From positions 10,712,000 through 10,775,999 of the forward strand of contig CM068549.1 of assembly GCA_035048495.1 (NCBI GenBank): a DNA stretch of 64,000 bases, given 5' to 3'. Positions 10,780 to 20,949 of this stretch are shown here, in pieces. This DNA comes from Euptelea pleiosperma (Eukaryota > Streptophyta > Magnoliopsida > Ranunculales > Eupteleaceae). The notes beneath the pieces were generated by a model, which made no database searches, had not been told where the DNA came from, and was given only the letters and a program-made list of their open reading frames with translations. The number at the start of each line of letters is the position of its first letter. Position 1 is the first letter of the stretch. The position numbers and the translations under genes were made by a program.

Positions 10780-12273
10780 TTGAAATTTATCGGTCCGTTC
10801 TCTTTCACTCAATATACCTAGAAGGGGGGGTTGATTAGGTATTTAAATTTAATTATACCTACATAGTTTTACTACTTGATGGTAAGGGGATAAAATTGCA
10901 TGCCTTGGTTATTTGATAAAGGATTATCACAACCGACTCAAATCAAATATACCTCCATGGTATATTGTCTTTTTGTCGTTTGATCTAATCAAGATAGATT
11001 GCGAAATACAAATAAACAATCACACAAGACAAGATATTTTTACGTGGAAACCTTAGCTAAGGAATAACCACGGGACTACGTTCAGACAGAAAGTATCACT
11101 AACTGAAAAGTTAAACGAAATAAAGATTACTTACGCAGCACTATTGCAAATACAACTTCCAACCTTAACCAAGGCCTACTACCGATGCGTCCACGTCCTC
11201 TGAATCAACGCCACCAATCCACGCGCGTCCTTCCAGCCAAGAAGCCTTATCTGCTTGTTCAGTTTGGTACACCCCAAACCTACCGTCGATCGGCTCCTCT
11301 GATCTTAATTCTCAACACTCCTGCCTTTGTAGAAGGTGAAGGATTCAGTACACCCTAAACCCCAAGTTGCTCAAAAGGTGTTTGAGTCACACTGGTACTC
11401 TTAGGCTTACTAGGTTGAATATAGAAGTGGAAAACCTAGGCTGAGTAAAGATCAAGCTCTTGGCTTTGATCGAGAAGAGATCAAGCTCACAAGATGTGAA
11501 AGAAAATAAGCTTCTTGCTCTTCAAATAGACACTCTAATAAATAAAGCCTTTGCTTCTCTCTCTTGAAGATTGAGTCACTTTGTGTGTGTTTAGAGAAGG
11601 CATAGAAGGGTTTCATTTATAGAATTCCAAGACCCTGAGTCGTGTGGAACGTGGGATAATGGAACCATGAATTTCAGATCTGAAAAGACCAATTCTGTTC
11701 AAGGTCCAATCGATTGTACACTTGGTCCAATCGATTGAGCCATGTCCAATCGATTGGGGATAAATGTCCAATCGATTGGGCTCAATAAGTTTTCTGTTTC
11801 GAAGGCACCAATCAATTGCACAGGGTTCTCCCATCGATTTGACATATATAACTTTCTATCCCAAAGGCTCCAATCGATTACATAGAGTTTCTAATCGATT
11901 GTGCTCTAATAAGTTTCTGCCTCGTAGTCTCCAATCGATTACACAGTGTTTCCAATCGATTGGGCTAGGTCCAATCGATTGGGGATACATGTCCAATCGA
12001 TTGGACTATCCCACTAGTCAATAAAATTGACTTTGACTCAGGTCTGTCCAATGATCAAGTATGACTATTATATTTTGTTCATTTTAATCAACTCTTATGG
12101 CTACTAAGTCACTTACCTTCCTAATCGAGAGTACACGATCGTTAACTGACAAATCGACAGTTACTTAGATGACTCTTGTCGTCAACCATCTGATTCTTAC
12201 TATTTCTGTCTTTTAGTCTTCACGTAGTTGGCGAAGTATGCGTACCACGACATCTTCACGCTACACTTATACT
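10780..12273 (-). repeat. Element B 5' LTR, main part
   Basis: Matches 4132-5591 closely. It is cut at 12273 by element A; its last 75 bp are at 24535-24609. Total about 1,570 bp. Confidence 0.92.
11700..12006. repeat. CCAATCGATTGG palindrome array, right LTR of B
   Basis: About twelve copies or near-copies in 300 bp, three more than in the left LTR. Array length therefore varies between the two LTRs of one element. Confidence 0.88.
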
Positions 12274-12734
12274 TGATATTCGCTCAAAAGTGCTTATTTT
12301 AAGCCATTATCCTTATAGCGATGTCGCATTCTCCTACGTAAAACTTGTCTTTTTGTCGACTTTTCCATATAAGAGTTTTTTCCATTGCGTAGAACGCATT
12401 CTTTAGATGAAAATTGACTATTTGCATGAAATATACGCATTTCGGATAGTCCAGTATCAAGCCGTTTTAGTTGAATCTCATTACGCGCTTTTTCACTTGT
12501 AAGAGACCTTATCGGGCGATTCTCGAGTACTGGCGGGCCCACGATCAACCACAGAAGACTTCTATCAAAGCTTAAAGAGCCAACATGCTATGATAAAAAG
12601 ATAGAAGACATGTACGGGTAAAGCTAGAGGATCGTAGAGCCGGAACAAGGACTAAGAGAGAGAAGAATAGCTGGAGACCAAGAGAAGGACTTAGGTGTTA
12701 AAGGCCACACCAATTGACATCAAAGGATATGTTT

Positions 12735-12788
12735 GACTTATTGGTAGAGCGGACGAGAGAGAATAAAGAAGACTAGGGTTCAAGACCC
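12735..12788 (+). other. tRNA-like A/B-box module in A LTR
   Basis: The D-arm-like GACTTATTGGTAGAGCGG (12735-12752) resembles a pol III A box. The perfect T-arm GGG-TTCAAGA-CCC (12776-12788) fits the B-box consensus. The distance between them is right for a short tRNA, but no acceptor stem or anticodon arm is evident. The 3' LTR copy (about 23387-23445) has one stem base changed. Confidence 0.6.
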
Positions 12789-12862
12789 TCCAATGCTTTT
12801 ATTTTTGTATTTTTCTCTCACCTCTCTCCTATTTCTCTCTTTATTTATCTATCTTGGCCCAT

Positions 12863-12937
12863 GACATAGGCCCATGACCCATGACCCATACCCATACCCA
12901 TGACCCATGCCCATTACCCATGCTCATGCCCATTTGC
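12863..12937 (+). repeat. CCCATG/CCCATA hexamer array in A LTR
   Basis: Tandem CCCATGA/CCCATAC units. Copies of different length lie at 23512-23595 (A 3' LTR) and, reversed, 35500-35585 (C LTR). It lies between the tRNA-like module and the TATA box, as the minisatellite does in E. Confidence 0.85.
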
Positions 12938-13035
12938 AACAACAAGAGAGAATTGATCTCACTTGACCGATTCTTCTCTCCCCCATACCTCTCTATCCTA
13001 GTCACTCTCTCTCTCATCTAACTAACCCATTCCCA

Positions 13036-13063
13036 ACCGTTGGATCTCTCTAGATCCAACGGT
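13036..13063. repeat. Perfect 11-bp inverted repeat upstream of TATA
   Basis: ACCGTTGGATC at 13036-13046 and its exact complement at 13053-13063 around a 6-nt loop. It is decayed in the 3' LTR near 23700 and mostly kept in C near 35370-35400. The CCAACGGT half-site recurs in the E and G LTRs. Confidence 0.8.
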
Positions 13064-13097
13064 CATCATTTTTATAATAAGCAAAAAGAAAAAAAAA

Positions 13098-13106
13098 TCT
13101 ATAAGA
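13098..13106 (+). promoter_or_regulatory. Probable weak TATA box of A LTR
   Basis: TCTATAAGA followed by a CT-rich leader. It is in the same relative place as the TATATAAG of D and E but is a weaker match. Confidence 0.45.
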
Positions 13107-13348
13107 GATCTACGATCTCTCCTTCTTGGGTTGGTTCCCTCCCCCTTCTCTTCATCTCTTTCTTCTTTCTTTCTCTTCTTCACCCTTCTTCTCCGGCGAG
13201 CTCACCATTAATGCCTCCACCTCAAGGCGCAAAGCGTCAAACAACAATGTTTCCTTACTGCCCATTCCATTCACCACAATCAAAGGCTACAATCCTCAAT
13301 CCTATTGAGGTCTATCCAATCGAAGTTGCACCATCTACCTCTTCAATG

Positions 13349-13779
13349 GTAAGCTTCTCTTTAATTCATCTCTCTAACCTTCCTACCTTCTTTCTCTCTC
13401 TTCTTTCCCTCTCTACCTTTACATGCTTTCTAGGGTAATATTTTAATGGCTTTCTAGATTAATTTTGTTTAATGTTATTTCCATTGTAAAGCATTTGAAC
13501 AAGCATTGTAAGCATTTGTTTTTAGTTTAATGAACAAGTTTTAAATTCAAGTTTAAGTTGTTTTCATTTATTGTGTTTTTCATTCTCGTTTCTCTTATGT
13601 TTTTTTATTCTAATAGTTTTAACAACAATCTCAAGCATATTTTAAATCAACCTCCACCATTCTCACCCTTCTATTTATTCTGAGCATTTTTTGATTATTC
13701 TTGTTTCTTATTGTGCTAACTAATCCCGAGTGCGGACGATATCCGACACGAGCCACTGTGCAAGTCTACTTATTTGTAG
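13349..13779 (+). other. Probable intron contained in LTR U5
   Basis: Donor ATG|GTAAGC at 13349 and a T-rich acceptor ending TTTGTAG at 13779 (TTTGCAG in the 3' copy, 24443). D (donor 55541, acceptor 55933) and E (donor 3776 or later, acceptor about 59612 in the 3' copy) keep both sites. Inferred from sequence only. Confidence 0.45.
13730..13749 (+). other. Conserved U5 hairpin (A 5' LTR copy)
   Basis: GTGCGGACGATATCCGACAC folds as GTG-CGGA / TCCG-(A)-CAC with one bulged A and loop CGATA. Homologous hairpins with changed but still paired bases lie in every LTR of the group (24394, 24789, 55882, 59563; reversed at 34704, 44761, 50242; fragment 41497). Confidence 0.65.
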
Positions 13780-13867
13780 ATTAAGTGAACCAATTCGGAG
13801 AAATTACAAATATTGTTGAAATCAAGGGTTTCCGTAACCAACGACGCGGAAAAGCCTTAATTTCAAA

Positions 13868-13880
13868 TGGCGCCGTTGCC
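13868..13880 (+). other. Primer-binding site of element A (Asp-tRNA type)
   Basis: TGGCGCCGTTGCC two bases after the LTR end. This is the PBS form typical of Athila elements. Confidence 0.93.
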
Positions 13881-15415
13881 GTTCGGTTGACGGGATTGCA
13901 AAAAGACGAACAGGAATTCGGAAAGCTGCTTAATCTTCAAGATCCGATCCAAATCGAAAACTTTCCACTTTATTTTTCACATTTTTTACTTATTATTTTA
14001 ATGGCTTGGACGGCCGAGTGCAAAGTTGTAATAATTTAGGGATTCATTTTCTCTCCTTTTAGAATAACTGCTAGATAATTAACTAATTAAAAATATCAAA
14101 AATATTAGGGTCAGATTTCAATTCTGCTATTTCTAGTTAGATCACTATTGGTTATTTGATTCAATTTGGAAGATTTCCAACTCTGGGTAATTCAAAAGTA
14201 GATATTTCCGAATCCTAATTCGGGAATAGCTAAAGTTGAATTTTAAACCCTAATTGGAACTAATTCACAATACCTGCCCTAAATCATTGCGTGTTTTTTG
14301 AAACCCCAAGGGCGGTATACCTTCCAATTTTATACCATAGACCATTGTGGACTAACATGATTGCGGATTGCGTTTACCAAGTGAGTAGGGAGCGAAAGCT
14401 CAAAGAGGTGGAGTCGGGCCCAAGCCCATTTGGATACCCCTCCCTATCTCACGGAGGAGACCCCGTGCGTAGCCAACCGACAGGTAAGTTTCTATACCTC
14501 GCCTTGAGTGCGATCGTGATCATTGTGCAAATACTGTGCCGATTGTCTATTTGCTTTTGCAAACATTATCGGAATTACTTGGTTTGATCTTAATAAAACA
14601 TATAAAGAGCAAACCCAGCTCTAACTTGAAACTGGTGGGATTTCATCACTCACCTCGTCATTCCGGCTTTTGTGCAACCACAGCCAATAATTAAAATCAA
14701 TCAAGAATAGAGCCTACTTAGATCGGTGTTCGAGGAAAACTCAACATAAAGCGACCCCTTCAAAGATCAAGTCGATTAAGCCCATGAGTGCGGGTCCCTG
14801 TTATCTAACACACCCATAGGTCCCTACTACTCAAGTATACCGAGCTCGTAAGTGGCCTCCTTGATTGTCTATCGGATTAGCTAGTATCGGATTAGGAACA
14901 CGAACCAACCCTAGCTCCTCTTCTGAGAAAACTCATCTTCACGCTTGACAAATCCGGTTAGTCTGGGACGTACTTAAGTCAGCCGATGTGCTGCACGTCT
15001 GTCTAGGCTTCGGATTATCTTGCAGTCAACTTGAGTTAGTACTAGCGGATTTGCTTTGAAGAGTGTATCCTGGTGAGAACCTAAATCGTGAAAAGTTAGT
15101 CCGGTGGGTAATAGAAGATAAACCAGTGGTCCGCCCACTGTCATAATCTACGCTATCCCTATACTAAACAAGATAATTCATAATACTATCCTGATTGTTT
15201 AGAAATAGGATTATCTGTTGCTCTGTGTGCATCATCTAGGCTCATTCGATTTCGTAGTCCTCATATTTTTTACCGACTCTAGGGCTTGCTTTTACAAGCA
15301 TATGCCCATTTGGATTTGATCCAACCCGAGACTGATTCGATCTGAGAGTCAGTCTACCGCACCACTCTCTTCCACCTAATCTATCTCCCTACTCTGAGAG
15401 ACTCACATCTCTCTG
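13881..15415 (+). other. Element A untranslated leader
   Basis: About 1.5 kb without a usable ORF. Well-conserved blocks are shared with E (25650-25760) and, reversed, C (44040-44120): a segment containing CTCAAAGAGGTGGAGTCGGG, then a donor-like CAGGTAAG. A second block near 14785-14850 contains GTGCGGGTCCCTGTTATCTA. Confidence 0.7.
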
Positions 15416-16984
15416 ATGGATGTTGAACGGCCTCTATTCGAGACCTACCACAATTTCTTTGAAGATCTAGGTGATAACTCTGAGCACTGGTATACCAATC
15501 CTGAGTGTCGTCATGACACTCCAGTCTCACAGAGTTCGATGGGACATGAAGCACAGGACGATCCAGTGCTAAAATCCCTACTTAAGGATTTAAGAAACTC
15601 AGTTTCTGCCCTTGATGTTGCGGTCCAGGAAGAGGTCTGTAATTTTTGTAATACCCCGAACTTTCGTTCTAGGGTATTATGGTAAATTCACCTAATAATG
15701 AAAACCCGAAACTTTTTCAAACTCTTATTATTATTTTTATTGTTTAATATCATGTATGAGTATGTGTATTTAATTTGGTTTCATTCTGACAACTTTGAAA
15801 AACCTATTATTTTTGAAACTCACTCTTTATGGCTAAATTTCTTACTAAAAATAATGAACCATAACTTGCAGGGGACTTTTTCTTTTCCCAGCTAACAATC
15901 CAAAATTTTTATAAAAAAATTATTTTATAGGCCCGAGACACCAAAAATATTCTTATTTTATCCTTACCAACTTACCTGTGAAATTTGAAACCTTTCTTGA
16001 GACATGAAAACCCTAGCGGGAGATTTTAACAAAAATAGTATTTTCATAATTTTTAAACTTTCCTACCATTCTTATATTTTCAAAAATAATATTTAATTAT
16101 ATTTTATTTATTTAATAGGAGCGTGGGACCCGCAAATCACTTTCGGGTCATTCCGATGTCACTTGACACTTTTCCGGTGCTTTGAACATTTTTTATGATT
16201 TTTATGTATTTAGACTACTTTTATGTGATTTGTGTGTGTGACATGTGTCAATACCTTATTGTATGGACTTTAAATTATATAATATATTTTAATTAAATTA
16301 ATGTATAATTATTTGTGTTATGATTGTTGGGTGGGTCCGTATGGCCAATTTAGAGGCCTTTTTAGGGCTTAATAATATTCTTAAATGAAGCCTATTGATG
16401 TATATGGGCCTTGGGCCCATTTCTAACCCATTAGTAGTGTAAAATATAAGTTTTTGAGGGTTGAAAAAGTCATCCCTTTGCTAGTTACGAATTTCAACAA
16501 AATAGAAACCCTAATCCTTCCCTAAACCTATTTATGAAAACCCTAAAGCTTTAGAAGCTTTCACAAACCCAACTCGATTGAAGAATAGAGAAAGCTCCAT
16601 TAAACCTTCATCCGGGCACCGATCGTACTCGAGCAAGAAGGGAGAATTGACGGAGACTCCGATTTGAAGAACATACTCCGAGGAGAGGACGATCCGACGA
16701 CTTTCAAATTTAAAGAAACTTTTGATTTTCATTAAAGTTCAATAAACCTTAAGGTAAGTGTGTTTGTTCCATCCTATACTTATTTTTCTTCAAGAGTTTG
16801 TTTTTCTTTCATTAGGTAATGGTTGATACTCATTATAAATTAATTTCAACAATATTTATTTTATTCTTATTGGGTGGATCTTTATTTTGGGCCACTATGA
16901 TGGGTTTGGCCATGGTTTCTTTTACACTTATAACGGATGACTATGTTCTTTATCATTTTATTTATATTTTTATCATTTAAATAT

Positions 16985-18010
16985 TTTTATAATTATTTTT
17001 TCCAAATACCTCTGTGAATCTATTTTTCAAAACCGTTTAGTTTGTATTTTTTTGATTTTTATTGATTAAGTTATGATTTTTCTAAGTTGTATGACTTTAC
17101 CAAAAAAACCAGAATTTTAGATTTTACACGGTCCGATTCACTTGCGATTTCGATCTATATTTTTAACTTAAATATTTTTTTAATTATTTTTTATGGATAC
17201 CTCTGTCAATCTAGTTTCTAGAACCTTTGAGTTTATATTTTTCTAATTTTTATTGATTAAGTTATAATTTTTCAAACGTGCTGGACTTTTCTGTAAAACC
17301 CAGAATTTCAGATTTTACACGGTCCATTTCACTTGAGATTTTGATCTATATTGTTAACCGAAATATTTTTTTAATTATTTTTCATGGATATCTCTATCAA
17401 TCTCGTTTCTAGAACCTTTGAGTTTATATTTTTCTGATTTGTATTGTTTAAGTTATGATTTTTCAAACATGCTGGACTTTTCTGTAAAACACAGAATTCC
17501 AGATTTTACATGGTCCATTTCACTTGAGATTTCGATCTATATTTTTAACCTAAATATTTTTTTAATTATTTTTCACAGATACCTCTATAATCTAGTTTCT
17601 AGAACCTTTGAGTTTGTATTTTTCGGATTTGTATTGATTAAGTTATGATTTTTTAAATGTGCTAGACTTTTCTGTAAAACCCAGAATCCCAGATTTTGTC
17701 TGACCCACTTCATTAAGGGTTTTGACCCATATTTTGAATCTAAATATTTTTCTATTTCTTTTTCCTAAATACCTCTTTAAATCTAGTTTCTATAACATTT
17801 GAGTTTGTATTTTTTTGATTTGTATTAATTAAGTTATGATTTTTCAAATGTACTGGACTTTTCTATATCCCAGATTCTGTCCGGCCCAATTAATTAAGAG
17901 TTTTGACCTATATTTTGAATCTGAATATTTTTCTATTTATTTTTCCTCAAAACCTCTATGAATCTAGTTTTTAAATCTATTGAGTTTATATTTTTCTAAT
18001 TCATATTTAT
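16985..18010 (+). repeat. ~190-bp tandem repeat inside T1
   Basis: Six diverged units, each beginning near ATACCTCTGTGAATCTA (about 17009, 17196, 17387, 17577, 17767, 17946) and containing TTGATTAAGTTATGATTTTT. T2 has the same array at about 30570-31440 with one unit fewer. Confidence 0.85.
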
Positions 18011-18126
18011 TTAGTTATGATTTTTATAATACAGTACATTTTTTATAAAAAATCTATTAATTGTTCGTGGTTCGGTCATGATTATTAACTATTAAGGTTT
18101 TAACCTTGTTGTTTGACTAAACCCTA

Positions 18127-18585
18127 GATGGTTTGACCTATACCTGTATGCATGGGGATCCCACCCATGTGTCTTGGATCCCTCATAGGGTTCGGCCAAG
18201 TGTCTTGGATCCCTCTTTAGGGTTCGACCTTGTGTCATGGATCCCTCATAGAGTACGGCCATGGCGTGTTGGATTCTCTTGCGATTTTCACTTATATTAT
18301 TCATCGATGTTGATTGTGATATTTGGTCATGTCTTATTGACTATTATACCTAGATGGTTCGACCTATACTTGTATGCATGGGGATTCCACCCATGTGTCT
18401 TGGATCCCTCATAGGGTTCGGCCAAGTGTCTTGGATCCCTCTTTAGGGTTCGACCTTGTGTCATGGATCCCTCATAGGGTTCGGCCATGGTGTGTTGGAT
18501 TGTCTTGTGATTTTCACTTATATTATTCATCCGTGTTGATCGTGACCTTCGGTGATTGTTACATGTTATTCATGGTTAACCCTAA
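18127..18585 (+). repeat. ~230-bp duplication with nested ~30-bp repeats in T1
   Basis: Two copies of a block starting TTTGACCTATACCTGTATG, each with three to four copies of a shorter unit built on CTTGGATCCCTCATAGGGTT. T2 carries the same at 31513-31900 with a partial deletion of the second copy's start. Confidence 0.85.
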
Positions 18586-20949
18586 TTCGTTCTCATATTA
18601 TTACTCTTAATGATTATTGGTTCATTTTATATTTTTATTTAAATGTTAAATACATGTGTGCTTATGTCATGTAACCCTAGTACATCTTGTTGTCATACCA
18701 TGATCATCACGTCATTTCATATAAGGGGTGCATAAGGGAACGGGGTTGAAGTATATTATATACGTTTATATTGGTTTTATCAATTAATCAGGGTTCGGTA
18801 CCCTAGGGTGAAAGGCCTCAGACGTTATTATATCCTGCAGATGGGTCGATGAGACCGCTCCCAGTGTGGGAAGGAGATGGAGACCCTATGTGGTTATGGG
18901 TACTAGTTGCATTTGCATCCCTTACTCATCTGCATTCATCCTCATATTCATGCCATCCTTATTATAGGATTGAGATGCATACCTTGATTAAAAAAACTTG
19001 TATAGTATGATATCATACCACGCACACTGTTGTATTACTGGGCCTCGGCTCACGGTGCTACGCCGATACCATTTTCAGATTTTGAGGAGCCGGGTACGTG
19101 AGATGATTTTGAGACGAAAGACTCCGGTGCATTCGAGGAGATCGGCGAGGATTTAGGAGTCGATCCCACACTTTAGAAAGTTGTATTTGATTATTTTATA
19201 ACATTATTATTTATTTTCACGGGCATGTAAGCCTTTGATTGAGAGCATGTTCTCACTTCCATCTTTCCACATTTAGTTGATTGATTGAATTATTTGAATT
19301 ATAAATTATTTGAATTATTTGTTTCCTACATCTAGACTCTCTTTTTTTACTTAGTGGGTTTTCGAATGAACCTTAGTAGTCTAATTGACCTAATTGGACC
19401 ACTAGGGGACATTCATGGATCACCTCTGGGTTCGGATACGGGTCGATCCACGGATTTTCGGGTCGTATTTGGGTATCCGGATTCGGGACGTGACAATTTT
19501 AGTACATTTGAACTTCCGCCGCAGACCTATTATAATAACACATATTATCCGGACAATGGAAGTCATAATAACTTTGAATGGGAACAATAGTATTTTCCTC
19601 AACAGCAACTGCAACAGGATATGTATCATTCCGGGTTTCACCAACCCTGTGGACAATATGATGGGCAGTACTCGCAGTCGCAGTACCAGCCCGATCCACA
19701 GACTGAATATTTTGGTCAACAGTGGATCTTGCAGGATTTTTAGAGTCAACAGATAGTCCCCGTGTCACTTCAATCCTATAACTTTCATGCTCAGTTGGAC
19801 TACATTCAAGAGTTGGCACCTCAGCTTCCTTTAGTTGATTAGCCACGGTCTGCTACTAAACCTAGTCTAGAAGAACTCCTCTCTCAATATATCATCCAAC
19901 AACAGCACTCCATGGAGAGCTTGGAACACCGTCTAGGTGAGTTAGAATCAGAGAGAGAGGAAGTCAACTTCACTAGCCTACCTATGGCTTATCCAGAGGG
20001 GAATACTATGGCCTCAGTCCAAAATGAAGATTCGCACAACTGGACCCAGTACCAAACTTTACAAGAAGAAATTGAGGTTGCTACAAACAAAGGATTAGAC
20101 TACAATATTGATGAGCCAGAGTCTCCATCTTCGGTGTCCTTCAAAGCACCGACTTCTGAACTTAGCTTAGAGGAATCATCTATCTCTGTTATTTCTATCT
20201 GGGACTCTGAAGAAGTTATTCATAACATTGAGTTGTGTCTTGACTATAGGATCCCAATTGGCTTAGACTTATCCATCCCCACTACGCTTGGATTGTGAAA
20301 CAATCGTGATGAACCCATGTTTCCATCTATGGTGCCCTTACAAGCAGCTACTTCTGCACCGAGCACAGAGATACCCATATCCATCTCTATCTCTAATGAT
20401 TCTGCATCTGTACTGGATGCAGATATTCCTACCATTGAGCAATATCTAGAAAATGGGATTCCAGCTGCCCAGGACCTACCGTTCCCCACTGAGGATAAAC
20501 ACATTGAGTGCAGGGATTGGAACATCCCTCTCACATTAGGAAACCTCGAGGTCAAGGTCCACAATTTTGACCCGCCACCATACGTCGATGTTGTCAATAA
20601 ACAGTGTGCCGTAGAGAATCTAATTCAGGACTCTCCCGAGGAAAAACTCTCCAAGTGTGAAGAACACTTTGCGCCTGACTTCATCTCGGAGTCAGACAAT
20701 TATGCTATTACTGATCTGCAGGAGTCTGCTCCATTCAGATACATTCCCGCTAAACTCAATGAGTTTGTGGCTCTACTAACCATGGCCAGAGAACCCACTA
20801 CTACTCTCATTTTAGTCTTTACTGAGAAGCTTCGATCCATTCCAACTGAACTACATGTTTTTGCGGGTCTGCAAAGAGCACTTACTATCCTTCTCTCAGT
20901 TTACACTGAGAAAGACCTGTTAATACAGGTATACCTAGATAAGGGATAG

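Larger units (their letters stand above)
12274..13865 (+). repeat. Element A 5' LTR
   Basis: TGATATTCGC...TTTCA, 1,592 bp. It differs from the 3' copy by scattered substitutions and small indels only. Order inside: tRNA-like module, CCCATG hexamer array, palindrome, weak TATA, CT-rich leader, GTAAG donor, hairpin, acceptor, terminal stem. Confidence 0.95.
15647..19495 (+). mobile_element. Solo LTR T1 (Tekay/Del-like gypsy)
   Basis: Begins TGTAATACCCCG and ends GGGACGTGACA. It is flanked by ATTTT at 15642-15646 and 19496-19500, and the gag-like frame of A continues across it. At 3,849 bp it is very long, as Tekay/Del LTRs are. No PBS, PPT or interior, so it is a solo LTR left by LTR-LTR recombination. 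Orientation is from the TGTAA... start. Confidence 0.92.
15416..20949 (+). pseudogene. Athila-type gag-like region of A, core deleted and split by T1
   Basis: Homologue of E's gag region, in two blocks (15416-15646 and 19501-20949) around solo LTR T1. It opens MDVERPLFETYHNFFEDLGD. In E the equivalents of ERPL and FLGELDEN are about 180 residues apart, with the whole Retrotrans_gag core between them; here they are fused, so the capsid core is absent. After T1 come a Gln/Tyr-rich stretch (QYSQSQYQP), a coiled-coil-like part (YIIQQQHSMESLEHRLGELE), and a long acidic Ser/Thr/Pro-rich part with CRDWNIPLTL, PPPYVDVV and FRYIPAKLNEF. Stops interrupt at 19588, 19741, 19840 and 20296. Frames 19912-20298 and 20317-20949 remain open. 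No zinc knuckle, protease or RT follows. The acidic part is shared with E (28140-28980) and C (43870-43200, minus); I do not recognise a known domain in it. Confidence 0.75.

Noticed and set aside
13040..13438. 132-codon frame in the A 5' LTR
   Set aside because: It spans the TATA box, the CT-rich leader and the putative donor, and is not kept in the 3' LTR or in C.
15647..19495. A complete short retrotransposon
   Set aside because: No internal terminal repeats, PBS, PPT or coding sequence between the ends; a single long LTR with TSD fits better.
19912..20949. A host gene with an acidic Ser/Thr-rich product
   Set aside because: The same frame lies at the same place in E and C, between gag and the 3' tail, so it belongs to the retroelement.
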